Origin: Carallia brachiata
Lineage: Eukaryota; Streptophyta; Magnoliopsida; Malpighiales; Rhizophoraceae
Reading direction: 5' to 3'
Assembly: GCA_021464245.1 (NCBI GenBank)
Contig: JADCRB010000034.1
Coordinates: 992,001 to 1,056,000 of the forward strand
Length of the DNA: 64,000 bases
The notes under the pieces were generated by a model, which was given only the letters and a program-made list of their open reading frames with translations, was not told the DNA's origin and did no database searches. A program made the translations under genes and the position numbers. Shown here in pieces: positions 1-21,363 of the stretch. How positions within the stretch are numbered: position 1 is the first letter of the stretch; every line of letters begins with the position of its first letter.

Positions 1-279
1 GAAAAAAATACAAGATGAAATCAAAGATGAAAGACTCGGAATATCCTGATAGAATATGGATGCCAAAAACGCCAGGATAACCCAAGTTGCCTTTGGCTAA
101 GTTATGCATGAAGTGATGCAAATAAACCCACAAGCAACTTGTAGCTTAGGCTTAAAAGTCGAAAATCCTTTAAATGGCTTAAGGATAGATTCACAAGCCA
201 TGGCAACTGACAACTAATCTAAAAACACAACTTCCTGAAACTTTGAGTTGTTGCTGGCACTTTGTCTGGATCTACTTAC

Positions 280-8761
<8,482 letters not shown>

Positions 8762-8922
8762 GATTTTGCGAAGAAGAAGAGGGAGATAACGGGGGGTTTT
8801 TTGAACAAGCAACCCCATCCCCTTCTGCTCCTATTCACTCATCTTTTTTAGGCTTTCTTTCTTTCTTTCCCAATTCCTCCTACGTTGTCCCTGTCTCTGT
8901 TTTTTATTTGTTTTCTGTGTTG

Positions 8923-8923
<1 letters not shown>

Positions 8924-8975
<52 letters not shown>
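8924..8975. repeat. Compound (CA)n(TA)n microsatellite
   Basis: About eighteen CA units run directly into about eight TA units. It sits roughly 160 bases upstream of the gyrase B start codon, in the spacer shared with the divergent BUD31 gene. Such tracts are usually length-polymorphic. Confidence 0.9.
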
Positions 8976-9778
8976 AAATGTGAAAGGGAAAAGTTTCGAC
9001 AGAAAGTTTTGGAGCCCAGACGGTGTATTAAAAATAATTAAGATTAAATTTTAAATAATAAAATTTATATTTTTATTAATAAAATTTTATTATTTAATTT
9101 TTTATTATTAAAAATATATTCATTGTTATTAAAAATTATAATATTATTACATCCGAGATAATCATTAAATTATTTCTTCGAACAACTAACCAGAGCTCAA
9201 TGTGAAAATAACACACACGACACCACCCAAAAAAAATAAAAACCTTGATCCCCTCCCTCGCAAGCTAGGGCATTGTCAATATTTTGGATGATTGGACCTG
9301 ATGGCCCAATTATTTAGGCGTGACCCGGCCCACTTCCTTACAACGGTGGCTGTGAATTCCCAATGTCACTGGGTAAAATTTTTGGTTTTTTTTTTTTTCG
9401 GTGGAAAGATGTCTCCTAAGAATTTGATTGTGAAAGAGCTGGCTTATAGGCTAATGGGACATCTAGCGGGAAAAAAAAAAAAAACAAAGAACTCTATTTT
9501 TCTATTTTTTTTCTGAAAAGAAAATTAATATTTAAGAAATTTAAAAATATTAGAAGTAATTGAAAGAACTAAAATTTAAATTTTAATATTTTATCACTCG
9601 CTCTCTTTTATGATAGTCTTACTATCTTTTAAAAAAATAAAAATTATTATGTAGGTGTTTTTAAAACTCAAAATTTCCTTTTTTACTGATATTAAAAAAG
9701 AACCTTAATGGATTAAAAGGTAAATGCATATTAAAATGATAAATAATTATGACATGTTACTAACTTAACGGCGGTTGT

Positions 9779-10275
9779 TATCTGTATATGCATTTATTTA
9801 GTTCTAAATTTTTAAATTTTTTTTTATTTAAATCCTAAACCTTTTTGAAATTTTATTTCAGTTCTAAACCTTTTAATTTTGCTTCAAATCAGTCCTTCTG
9901 TTAGTTAAATTGTTAAAAATTACTGTTAACTAATGGAAATTTTTTTAAAAAGGTAAAATATATTATTTAATTTTTTTATTATTAAATACTTGTATTTTAC
10001 TTTCAAATAGTAATATGTAAGTTGAGATTTTGAGTTTTTTATTTTTTTTAAGATTAAACAACGTATTTATGTTAACTGGTGAATTAAAATAGTATATTTT
10101 ACTTTTTTTAAAAAATTTTCGTTAGTCAACAGTAATTTTTAACGGTTTGACTAACGGAAGGACTGATTTAGAGCAAAATCAAAAAATTTAAAACTGAAAT
10201 AAAATTTTAAAAAAATTTAAAATTTAAATAAAAAAAAATTAAAATTTAAAATTAAATAAATGTATATCGGATTGT
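9779..10275. mobile_element. MITE-like element with long terminal inverted repeats
   Basis: Two arms of about 190 bases are inverted copies of each other: 9779-9968 and 10078-10270. Matching landmarks are 'tcagtccttctgttag' in the left arm and 'ctaacggaaggactga' in the right, plus 'aaaaattactgttaacta' against 'tagtcaacagtaattttt'. The outer ends read 'tgtatatgcatttattta' and, inverted, 'gatatacatttatttaa'. About 110 bases separate the arms and there is no coding capacity. Flanks 'gttactaac' and 'gttacgtac' could be a decayed 9-bp target duplication of Mutator type; this is uncertain. The remaining spacer between gyrase B and BUD31 is plain AT-rich sequence. Confidence 0.65.
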
Positions 10276-10439
10276 TACGTACCAGTAAATAATTTTTGTG
10301 AAAATGCACCTACAGTAATTCTTCCAAAACTATGGCCAATTTGCAATTATTGACAATCTGCATGGGCAGTTTCGTCCTCGGAAAAATTACTCCACCGCCT
10401 CCCACCTCGTATTCTGTTTATATATCTACTTTTTTTTGG

Positions 10440-11279
10440 AATTATTTTCGGGGAAAAATAAATCCAATTCCACCTTCTTCGGTAATTTCTGCAGCCTTTG
10501 ATTTTCCCTCTCGTGTTCGAAGCGAAAGGTAAGTTGAAATTTCAATTTCTGATTTTTTTTTAATTTTTATTTGGTTTTGAGAGCAGTTTGCCATCTGGCT
10601 TTGCTGAAAATTTTAGGGGAAATCTGTCTTCTTGGATAGTTCTGAAAATCTCGATTCTAATTTGCTCCAGTAGAAAGTTTTACTTTTGGGGCTTTTTTTA
10701 GTTCTTTCATGGCCAGTTCATTCGTTTGGGCAATTCCCAGTCGTATTTGTTTTGTGGATTTTCTTCTTAATTTCTCATATTTATTGGTGTCAGCTGAGGA
10801 GTTAATCCCAAAAAAGAACACAACTTTGTGAGGAACTGACCTAAAAAGATTCGATCTTTATATGTTTTTTGTTGATGGGTGGTGTGGATTTTGTTCTGGG
10901 GTTGCTTTTATATGTGTTTTAATAGTGTTCCATCTGATTAATCCTGTTTGTGTTATATCCGTGTTTGCTATTCGGTAACTTCAACTGGGCTTGTTCCAGT
11001 GTGATTTGGGATCCTTATCTGGCCTTTTTTTTTTTTTTTTTAAAGTCCGTAGAAGGGCTAGGAAGGCCAGGGATGGGGGATCTTGAGGAAGGCGGGGGTT
11101 TGAACCTCCGCCTCCCAAATGGGCATGATGCCTGGTAAACTAGCTACCTTTAGGCAGTTGGTTTGTCTGGCTTTTTTGATATGCTGTTGCGAATGCCTTC
11201 AGTTTGACAAGGTTGTTCTACGGCATATTGTATCTCTTATGTCCTTATTGGCACTTTCACGGCAGGCCACAGGTTAAAA
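10440..11279 (+). promoter_or_regulatory. BUD31 5' leader with 5'UTR intron
   Basis: The leader exon ends at 10528 in 'agcgaaag' followed by the strong donor gtaagt at 10529. The acceptor before the start codon is 'cacggcag' (exon resumes at 11266) or, seven bases on, 'ccacag' (11273). A 5'UTR intron of about 740 bases just ahead of the ATG is common in plant housekeeping genes and can enhance expression. The intron contains a SINE. The transcription start is not determined. Confidence 0.6.
11025..11164 (-). mobile_element. tRNA-derived SINE in BUD31 5'UTR intron
   Basis: Read on the minus strand, a box A-like block (ggtagctagtt, about 11138-11148) precedes a box B-like block (aggttcaaacc, about 11097-11108), and the copy ends in a 17-base poly(A) seen as poly(T) at 11025-11041. 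'tctggccttttt' at 11018 and 'tctggctttttt' at 11165 look like target-site duplications. The pol III promoter boxes, short length, tail and flanking repeats together fit a SINE. It is antisense to BUD31. Confidence 0.65.
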
Positions 11280-12356
11280 ATGCCAAAGGTGAAGACAAAC
11301 CGTGTCAAATACCCAGAGGGATGGGAATTGATTGAACCTACCCTTCGTGAGCTACAGGCTAAGATGAGAGAAGGTCTGTCTCTAACACATTTTCTTGTTA
11401 CAATAAGTGAAATTTTCTTGTGTTGTTTTATTAGCTAAGCTTTGCAGAACTGGTAGTGACCCACGTCTTTGAACAGTTGAGAATGATCCACATGATGGTA
11501 AGAGGAAATGTGAGGCTTTGTGGCCTATTTTCAAGATAGCACATCAGAAGAGCCGCTATATTTTTGATCTTTACCACCGGAGAAAGGAAATAACTAAGGA
11601 ATTGTACGAATTTTGTCTGGAACAAGGCTACGCAGACCGCAACCTCATTGCAAAGTGGAAGAAGGTCGATTTTCGCAGCTCTTTTTTCTGAGTTTTCATT
11701 TCGATAATATATTTGTTGCTTTGGTTTCTACTATATGTGAAGAGCTACCGACTACAAATCTCATCTGCAAGAGTGACTCTGCACTAGCCACAACTAATTC
11801 GTGACTGATTGGATCCTTTCATTCAAATTCGGTAATCGGGTCAATAACTCACGTGGAACTGACATTTAATCGCATAACTTTTTGTTTAAAATGTGAGATT
11901 AGCTGTGGGAATGGCTAATGTATTAAAGAATCATGTTTGCCTTCATGATGAGATAGTTAAAATGCATCGGCTTTATGCAAATTGTGTGATATATTTGAGT
12001 ACTATCATTGTCATTGATTTTTGTTATGAATTTGCTGAAAGTGAGTTGATAATAACCTTTCCCCTAGGAAGATTGAGGAAATATTGAGCTGGCTCCTTTT
12101 CTTGGGTTTTAAGAATTTTAATGTGATCTGATCTTTTCCCCCTTGGTCTCTTAACTAACTTGTAAACTGCTTCATGTCATGATTTGTGCTTGACTTGCAG
12201 CCCGGCTATGAACGACTCTGCTGCTTGAGATGTATGCAGCCAAGAGACCACAACTTCGCCACAACTTGTGTGTGCCGAGTGCCCAAAAACCTGAGGGAGG
12301 AGAAAGTCATAGAATGTGTTCATTGTGGTTGTAGGGGCTGCGCAAGTGGAGATTAA
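11280..12356 (+). CDS. BUD31: BUD31 / G10 pre-mRNA splicing factor
   Basis: Small nuclear protein of the spliceosome's NineTeen-related complex, conserved from yeast to plants and animals. Three coding exons, 11280-11373, 11477-11664 and 12201-12356, join in frame to 145 aa, the usual length. The start reads [20 protein letters not shown]. The middle has [20 protein letters not shown] and [20 protein letters not shown]. The C-terminus is a dense cysteine cluster, [19 protein letters not shown] followed by [13 protein letters not shown], which binds zinc in the family. All expected cysteines are present and no break is seen. The ATG at 11280 starts the canonical conserved sequence. Confidence 0.95.
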
Positions 12357-13535
12357 CTAGTCATTTTTTTTCTCCATATGTTGGTATGAATGCTTGGCTT
12401 CTGTATGACTGCTGCTTATGCGAACTTATGGTGGAGTGGTGCAGGGTCTGTTTAGCTTTGGCTTCCTGTTTTGTTCTGGTGTCTACTGTACGAACATTTT
12501 AACATCATCTAGCTGACTTTTGAGATGGATTTTCCGTACTGTTACTGCACAAATCTTAAATATAAATCTTTAGAGCTAAGCCACCAATTGATGAGATGAG
12601 TGTGCTGAAGGGGCTGTATGTTTTTTTTAAGCTTTGGTGGGCTAGCATTTAGACAATTGTCGCTCGTAGGCTTAGCGTATTTGTTTGACAAGGCCTCGTG
12701 ATTTCCCTTGGTGTAGAAACAGAGTCCCAGCTGCTAGTGTGGTTAGAAAACATCAGTCCCAATAAATGTAAAGAAAGGAGAGAGATTTAAGGCTAGAGAG
12801 AGAGTCTTTAACATGAAAATTCTTGAGCTTATAATGGGACACTTATAAATAGATGTCATCAAGAATATAAATTGGTTTCTTTAGACATGCGGTAGGAGAC
12901 GGACAACTTAATGTTTAGGCGATCGAAATTTTGGTACGCCATAAAGCCTAAAATCTGTCTACCAAGTATGAATCATCCTCTTTCAAGATTCCTGTATTGC
13001 GTAACAAAAAACCTATAATAAACATTTATATTAGTTTTGTTTTAACATATTTCTTGATATCATCATTTCGGAACAGAATATACACGAGGGAATACTCTGG
13101 CAAACCTAGCGTCAGTTCTTTACGAGTGAGCAACCAGGCAGACCGTCAAAATTTTATGAAATGAAGATCGGGAACCGGAGCACAAAAACAGAAGAAAGTT
13201 GTGCGGTTCTATCGCCTTCAAAACCATTGCCAATGGTGCCATTTTGGTCATTGGATTAGGAATTTCGTACATTCCTGAATTAAAGAAGGACGTGTTAGTC
13301 ATATGCACCAAATGATCGCATAACCATATCAGGCAAAATATGTGCGGCGAGATGCATTGTGTGATACAATGATTAATCTATTCTTATAATAACTAATTTA
13401 CTCAACCCAAAAATTTTTAATGGCTTTCTGCCATCAAATTTCTATACTTAACCACGGTTTTGATAGAATGATAAAGAAAACAAATATGCAGAATATAAAG
13501 TGATTGTAGCCAAGATTAAACAAGAGTAATACCTT
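12357..13535. other. BUD31 3' region and spacer
   Basis: The 3'UTR of BUD31 probably occupies the first few hundred bases. Beyond that I see no gene; the rest leads into the decayed 3' end of the MAP70 pseudogene on the other strand. Confidence 0.5.
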
Positions 13536-13539
13536 GCAG

Positions 13540-16500
13540 AAACTAACTGAGAAGTCCTGGGAGCACCGGTCCTCCATCTCGGAGGATCAGGCTCATTTCC
13601 AACTTTAATAGCAGCGACTTCCTTCTCCATGGCAGCAACTTCCCTTCTCATCTTTTTGGGCCTCAACTTCCATCGCTTTATTTAACATGTCAACCTTCTT
13701 TGCCAACAACTAGGTCAGTTCACATTGAAAAAACCAAAAGGAATTACAAAATGAGACAGAGATGGTCCATCGGTCATTAAAAAACAAAAACATATATGCA
13801 TATCTTATTACCTCAATTGCATCGTCCTTATCCTTGAGACTTTGATCTTTCTCACGGCAAGCTTTCCTCAAAGTTATAACCTCTTTCTGTAACATATCAT
13901 ACAAAAGTCCTGAAACATAATCTTCATGCTCTGATTTTAATTTTTCCACAAGCGTGACATTTGGACTATCATAACAATTGGCACTTGTCCTGGTGCTTTG
14001 CATCTGATCAACAACAATGCAGGGTGTATTGTCCATGCCAGTCACATCTGGAATCATCTTATCTCCATCCAGTGATCTACTATCCCCATCAAATAATCCC
14101 AATGATATCTTGGAGTGTCTTAACAATGCAGCTGCACTGTTGGATCTGAGAGGTCCAGCTTGTGAATTCAATGCTTTCCTTGATGAATAACCATTAGATG
14201 AGGATCTGGAAAAATTTTCAGCTCCACCAAGAGATTGACGCTGTGAAGGCCCATTGCTTATACTTCTTCCCTCAGATGTAGCACGGGAATTTCCATTAGA
14301 TGCCCTAAGCTTTTCCTCCAAAACTTTAAATCTTAATTGAAATTTTTCCTAAGCAGTTAATGAACGAGTATATTGTTTAGAAGTTGTCATTGAAGTAGAA
14401 ATCAAACAAAGAAAATTACTTAAATAGGGTGATTTACTTTCAGCTGTGCTTCTGCCTTTGCCGTGTGAACAGCCACTGCCAATTTCTCTCGAAGCTGCTG
14501 CATTTCTCCCTACAAGAATAAGACAGATTGTACAAACAAATTAAAGGTGCTACAGGATTTCTAATTTTTCTTTTTTTCTTTAACAACTTTCCTTTAAAGG
14601 TTGGAAATTTTAAAAAACTAAGAATACTTTCTAGTTAATTTTCAACAACCTGTTGCTTAATTAACGCAGAAGGTTAGCAAAACAGCATTGATGCTGTATA
14701 TTCTACAATGCATAAACCATAGCCCATATGCAAGGAAAGGAATTTTATGGTGGATTTCAATTTTATCAATGGCTTGTGCCACAGGATAAACATGATGTCA
14801 CAAAAGAAATGGTCAGTCTTCACCCGCTATCTGGCATGAAAGAAATGCAAACAATTACTGGTCAAAAAAAAAACGAACGATTAAGTCTATTTCTTTCCTG
14901 TCATTAGTTGATAAGCCTAAAACAACGACGAAATCATTAATTTTGATGGTGATGCACAGAACAGCAACTTGATATGAAATAGATACATAGCCCATAAAAG
15001 TAAGTTGCCGGAGACAATCGCTGGAATCACACACCTGGAAAATTCGTCTTTCTTCAAGCCATTGCTTTACAGGCATAACTTTGTCATTACCATCTTTCCA
15101 TTCATTTGCAACTACAGTGGCAACCCGGTTTGGACAAACTTTTGCACGAGCTACTTCCCGTTCCAAAGTTTTCTTCTCCCCCTGCACAAGCTTAAAACCA
15201 GAAGCAGTTTGAAGCAATTGTGATAAAAAGTAAATAACCTCCAAGTGTTCTAGTTCAAATGGAATTCCAAAGTAGCAAGTGTTACATTCATCTCTCGCAC
15301 TTTTCACTGAAAATCACGCACAGCATTAGCAGCCACACCTCCAGCTAAGACAGCCTCCTCAAGCCCACATACAGTTTGCATCAGCTTTTCAACCTCAGCA
15401 ACCTTTTGTCGGTGCATTTTGTCCAGGATTTTGTTCTCCTCCTATTACATGTGGATATGTCACATTGAAAAAAACATGCAACTCATCAATAAGCAGTCTC
15501 TGCCACCAGTCCTTATTTATTAGGATAGAGCACAGAAGGACAACTTTGAAAGGCAAACCTGGCATATTTCAATCTGCTTCATTAGTTCTTGATTTTTGTT
15601 CTGCAGATCATCAACCAAGGATGCTTTTGCCAAGGCCAACTGGACAGTTCTTTCAGCCTCAAGTAGAGCAGCCTCTTTCAATTTTGTAAGCCGATCCAGT
15701 GCCCTGTTGTCATCTTGCAACTTCATTACCTAAAAAAATAAAACAGCATGCATGAGCGAATGCATGTAATCTCAGTATTTATCAGTTTGTATAAAAGATG
15801 TCTCTTCTATTGGCGGTCTGCCTGCATCAATATAAAAAATCTTGAGCAAGCAAAAGGGGAACACAAATCCCAACGTGATAGGAAGAATGTGGAATCACAA
15901 AAGTCAATGGAGAAAAGTTTGAAATTTACCTCTACCCTGGCCGGCTTAAGCTCTGCCTCCAATGGAGTAATGATAGCCTCAATGGGAGGCATTTCATCGT
16001 CTTTTGAGCAGCATGGACTCTTCGAAGTGTGGCTTCTGCAGCAAATTGTGCAGCTAAAGCGGCCTTTTTCTCATCATTTATTTTCTTAATCTCCAAGTTC
16101 TGCAAAGAAACATGGGGGTCATCACTCGGAGCAGCAAATGACTTCCTAACTTTAGTCGCAGGAAAGAAATCCTTAATTTAAATTCAAACGAAAGCACTGA
16201 TTTTCGAGCAGTACCTTGCTTTCTAAAAGCGCTTAGGTAGCTTTAAGCTTTTCATCAACTCTGTCTAGCTCATCCGCTATCTGGTATCATCAACCCAAAA
16301 GGGAAAATAAGAAAAAAGAAGTCCCTTCTAGGGGCAATATAAAGCTACTAAATAATGCATCTTCTCTTTAAATGCCATTGCTCGTGTTACGAAAAATTAA
16401 AATTTGGCTGGTACTGGGATTCAATAATTTTTGCAACGATACTGAAAAGCAACACCTCTTCAACCGCCTGCTCCTTCAGGCGTTGAGAATTCTATAAGGA

Positions 16501-17266
16501 CTTGATTTCTGCAAGGGCTTCTCCAAGTTCTCTATCTTTATCTGCAAGTACAATACACACTAAGTACGGTGAAATTCCACGATATGCTTAGAGCTGCTGG
16601 CATGGAGAACTGACTGATAATGATAATCAAAGGCTAACACTGAAAACAAACAACTGGCAGCCATAATTCAGGAAGAAGACAATGGCAAACAAATAAACCA
16701 CAAGAATTATTCCATTGACGTAGAAAAAAAAAATTCCAAATCCTTCATCGGTCCTCAAAAAGGTAAATCATTTATTTTAATTATGTTTCTTCCATAAGAA
16801 CAATAAATAACAATTTTAAAAAAAAAAATACAATTGAATAAAAAACAAGAGAAACAAAAATCAAATTACTCTTTTAATTTACGATAAATTAAGGTAACAA
16901 TTCTCTAAGTTGCTACTATTTTAGTTATTTGCCCTGTAAGAAATTCAGAAAACTAATAAATCGTCAAGTAAAATGAAATAACTCGAGCTTATTAACGACC
17001 GGCAGGACGTGTTCAGTTTGTCTATGATTTTCTCGAGAAACAAAAGGAGACTTCCTGGGGAAAAAGAAAGAGAAGACGATACCGCGGACTTCATTCTGGA
17101 GGCGGTTGAGCTCGACGCGGACGGGGTCGGAGCCGTGCAAGAAAGTGATGATTTCGTCAACGTCGGAGGCGGCTCGGGAGAGAGCCGAGGCGTTAGCATT
17201 GGACTTCTTAGGCTCGCGCGACTTGAATGAAGCCGACGACGGCTCCAATTCTCCATTGCCGGTCAT
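13540..17266 (-). pseudogene. Broken MAP70 (microtubule-associated protein 70) gene
   Basis: MAP70 proteins are plant coiled-coil proteins that bind cortical microtubules. Family exons are all recognisable in order: 17266-17083 (LLHGSDP-like block, here FLHGSDPVRVELNRLQNEVR), 16541-16456, 16280-16215, 16099-15930, 15729-15559 (KLQDDNRALDRLTKLKEAAL), 15441-15286, 15181-15035 (NEWKDGNDKVMPVKQWLEER), 14509-14438, 14348-13812 (SEGRSISNGPSQRQSLGG) and 13709 downward. Splice sites are kept, so this is a genomic and not a processed copy. It is disabled: in-frame TAG at 16492-16494, TAA at 16233-16235, TGA at 15304-15306, one base missing near 15998-16004 (before MPPIEAI) and one extra base near 13650-13661. 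The C-terminal family sequence fades after KKMRREVAAMEKEVAAIKV. The first exon still has an intact ATG and 61 codons. Confidence 0.88.
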
Positions 17267-17290
17267 GTGATGTTTGCTCGCCCTATGCTT

Positions 17291-17321
<31 letters not shown>

Positions 17322-17399
17322 CTGCTGAGTTTCCACTTCGAGCATTAGACTAGGAAGGACGTTTAGGCGGGGGCTTTAAGTATGTTTTTTTTTTTTTTT

Positions 17400-19851
17400 T
17401 TTTTTGACATTAGGGGGCTTTAAGTATGTTCGTTTCGTTGTTTGTGTCCCGGAGAGAGAATGCTTGGAACGTTCTCATACGATGAGTATATGAATTATCG
17501 TATTTATAAATTAATATTGAGAGATTAATATCCATTTTTTTGTACATATAAAAATGAATTTTAATCTCAAGTGTCATAGCTTTAGATACTAACAAAAAAG
17601 ATGATAATGGGTAATTAAGCATAGAAGAGTCTTCTTAAAACGAAAAAAACCATAGAAGATTATTGAAGAAATGCGAAAGATAAGCATGTCCATTAACATA
17701 ACATGATGTATATTATACATTTTAACTAAAATGGTGAAAGATATACATTTTTTACTGAAAATTTAAGATTTAAATTTTTTCGCCTCTTTATCATAATTAT
17801 AGACAAAAAATATATAATTATGTCTATTAATTTTAATATTTACGTACAAATAATTAGTTATTGTATTTTTTTTGTTGAGAGCGATTAGTTACCGTAATTA
17901 AATAAGATAGGTTGTATTCAAATTGGATTAATTTTTCTTGTCTTTCTAATAAAATTAAATATTATTGAATTCCCAAGCAATTTCACTATGGTGGAGGCTG
18001 TGCGATATTCTCTTGGGTGCGTTTAACTCGTGCACCGCACGTGCATCAATACCTATAAGTTATGTGAATAATTTGAATCGTGCTATTAAATTGGAAAATC
18101 TTTTATTATTCTTCGAAAATTTTATTTGAATAAGTTTAGATTAGTCAGTTTATTAGACTAAATATTTTTTAGATAAAAAAAAAAAGAATGCCTCTATTTT
18201 GAAAGAGAAAATGCATATGGACCGGTATTTGATATATTAATTTTTGTCGTAAATAAAATCGTGACAGTTATTTTTGAAATTAAAATTAATATTTTTATAA
18301 TACTTGTTATTTTTATATTTCAAAAATATCAGTTACAATTTTAAAAATAATAAGCATGATTTATTCTAAGATAAAACTCAATACATTTTATCCGATCCAT
18401 CTAAACTTATTTATTTTGAAATTGCGGAAGTCATGACACTACACCGAGCAAATAATATTTTACTGTCGAAATTATTTTTTAATCATACTATAGTTCTTTT
18501 CTATCTCATTTAACTTTTCTATTTCTTTTTGGCTCTTAATATATATATATATTTAGTTAAGGTGCACGTCATATAAGATATAAGATGGTGTAGCATTATT
18601 ACTATATTATACCCACCAAATCACATATCTTTGCTCCTTCTGCATTTTTCTTTGAATCGCAGCCTCGATCAAGAGAGTTTTTTTTTTTTTTTTTCCTAAT
18701 ACCGCCATAAGGACCATAAGGCGTCCATGAGCAAGCCGTATGCACTTCTAGTTTTTTTTTTTTTTTGAAATGATAGATGGACAAGATGCCGTGGGATAAA
18801 AAGGTGACAGAATTTAATTTTTTTTTTATTTATGTTAGTTGTAAATTAAATTTAATTATAATTTTTATTAAATTTTAAAATTATCTTATTTTTTACTTAT
18901 ATTGCAATAATGTTAAAAATTATGTATAATAGATTTATAAAAAAAAAATAACTACTTCTTTTTTTACATATTTTTTAGCCTCGAGCCTCCGAGTTAATCG
19001 TTAGCGTACACTTTGTTTGAAGTGCAAAAAATGTGAAGAGAAAAAGTAAAAAAAAAAAAAAAACAAAAAAATAAATGAAGAGATTCTAATTTTTTCTTAT
19101 ATAATTTAGAGCGACAGAGGCGACCAAACAAATGGGTACAAGCGCACATGCGATTGAAACAAACGTTTGCCTAGTGGGTCCCATTTTCCCTCTGTCTCTG
19201 TCTGTATCGTTACGTATCTTCCGTTTGATTAATGTTACCGTTGGTTTAAGGGTCCCAACCAAACAGTTGGATTTTTTTTTGGTCATTTTGATTTTAGTCC
19301 AAATAAAAGATTTTATATTTTTCTTTCATCCCACTCAAATCTTATAAAATACAACATAACAAAACTTTAAAAAAAAAATTGAAAAATTTGGGGTGGGAAT
19401 GGGATTATGAATTAAATTACTAAAATTGAAAAATTCAATCTCAATTTCACATAATTTTTATCACATAACAATTAACAAATCCACTAGCCTCACTTTTAAG
19501 ATTTTCCGAATTTATTACCAATTTCTGTAGACTTGTTTTTTATTATTATTTTTTTTATAAATATGACGCAGCCACTTCACCCATCCATATGCAACCACGC
19601 CCACACGAGGGTGTATTATGAAGGATACTTTCGTTTTGTCCATATCACGTGGATCGTTATTTTTTTAATAAAATAGAAAAATAAAATGAAGTTTTGAAAG
19701 TGTAAAATGATTAAATGTTTACGATATTAATTATTTTAAATGGTAAATAATGATTTATGAGTTTAACTTATTATTTGATCTTAATAAATTTGAATATATA
19801 ATTTTTTATATAAATTTAAATTTTTTTAGTCAATTAAATCATTTCGACCGA

Positions 19852-19887
<36 letters not shown>

Positions 19888-21280
19888 ATATTCAAGCAAC
19901 TCTCAATTAAAATGATCGAGAAGCGTAGCACATCTGTTCGGTGTAGATATTTTCTGTCGGGCCTGTCCAGCTTGATCTGGGAGCTGAATTGAGGTCGATC
20001 TCTAAAAAAGATTGACAGTATTCGCTAACAACCCATCTACATGGGCTTAATTCGATTCAATTCAATATGTACTGTTCACTTATCATCAACGAAACAATAA
20101 CGTTAATTTAAAAATCGGTTGACTCTAATTTTATACATGAAAATTTTTTTCATATTTTTTCACACTTAAATTAAAAAAATTTATCAAATTGATGTATGAC
20201 TAGCTAGCTACTAATGCTTTAAATATAGTTCTAAAAAAAAAAAATCTTTAAATCTATCCTCTTTCCCAACATATGGTCCATTGTTTGACACCTACAAGCT
20301 AAAACACCTACATGCATATCTGATGTTTCTCAGGCCCCTTAATGAATGTCCCTTTAATTTTTTCTCTATGGTACATTCTATATATAGGGGTGGCCAATTG
20401 AAGTATATATACAGCATTGAGTGCTTCCCAATTGATTCTCCCTGTGAAATTTCTTTCTAGCTACGAATCTGAATCATGTGCTTTCACATGTTTTTGTTTC
20501 CAAAGACTAGGATAGGTAACTGACTGGAAAGAATAGCTCGGTGGCATGCATTAAGCAAAAAAAATTCCACAAAGATAAAGAATTTGGATTTTAACTTAAT
20601 TCTTAAGTTAAAGTTGTTAAACGCGTCCTGAAGAGATGCTCTAATAGTTAGGCTTTAAAACTTTCATTTTAATAGTGTTAAGTTTTAATCTTGAAAGGAA
20701 TGTGAAGTTTATAGGAAAAAAAAAGTATTTCTATTGTGTAACTTACGATTCAAAAAAAAAAAAAAAAGCCAAAAGCAAAGGAGGAACAATGACATAAGAT
20801 AGAGGACTAATCACTGTGGTGTAATTCAAACAAGTGGGTCCAAATCTTAAGAAATATGAAGTTAAAAGGGAATGTCTCAATGACAATGGGAATTGTCAGT
20901 TTGAACAATTCACCAAAGAGGCAAAGAGATTACAATTGATTCAACCCCATACAACAATATGGCGCATTCGGTAGACATCTTTATATTGAACCAAATGCAT
21001 CAATTCATGTCTGTTATGGAGAATAAGAGCATTCCGAAGTGGGGATGGTTTACAAAGACCCGCCCCCACATACATAGAACTGTATTACATTAACATTTAG
21101 GCTCTAGCAGAAACAACCAGGAGTTTTCAATCACATTAAGTCACGTTATTAAAAATTGGGTATCGAGTTGGAAGTGCTTAATGCCGTGTATTAGAACAAT
21201 CTAAATATAAAAAAGGTATCAGAACTATCAAGTCCAGAACAGCTCTCTGAAGAAATGAAGATTTCTCCATTACAGGTTAA
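17400..21280. other. Gene-poor AT-rich spacer
   Basis: No credible gene on either strand. It holds poly(T/A) tracts, a (TTA)n microsatellite at 19854-19886 and, near 18225-18390, an AT-rich block resembling one at 48480-48650. The right end is probably the 3' region of the small membrane-protein gene. Confidence 0.6.
19854..19886. repeat. (TTA)n microsatellite
   Basis: About eleven TTA/ATT trinucleotide units in a row in intergenic DNA. Confidence 0.9.
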
Positions 21281-21283
21281 CGG

Positions 21284-21363
21284 CTACAGCATTGGGTTTC
21301 TTAGTTCTTTTTGCCCATAGGTCTCAAAGTAATAATCGAACACTTGACTCCGGTGCTGCCATA
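21284..21363 (-). other. Unassigned exon-like coding segment with stop
   Basis: Minus-strand open segment reading HRSQVFDYYFETYGQKELRN then PML and a TAG stop at 21286-21284. Two candidate acceptors precede it (attag, ending after 21363, and ggcag, after 21349); both are in phase 0. The residues look like real, ordered coding sequence rather than AT-rich noise, but I do not recognise the protein. It lies about 340 bases downstream of the last exon called for the small membrane-protein gene on the same strand, so it could be an alternative terminal exon or the end of another gene. Confidence 0.35.

Noticed and set aside
214..279. Read-through end of gyrase B ([20 protein letters not shown])
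   Set aside because: A perfect donor (gtaagt) follows the conserved SSLMGAR, and the read-through residues do not resemble gyrase B C-termini.
13710..14321. MAP70 segment as a functional short gene
   Set aside because: It is one large exon of the broken MAP70 copy; its Met is internal and upstream exons carry stops and a frameshift.
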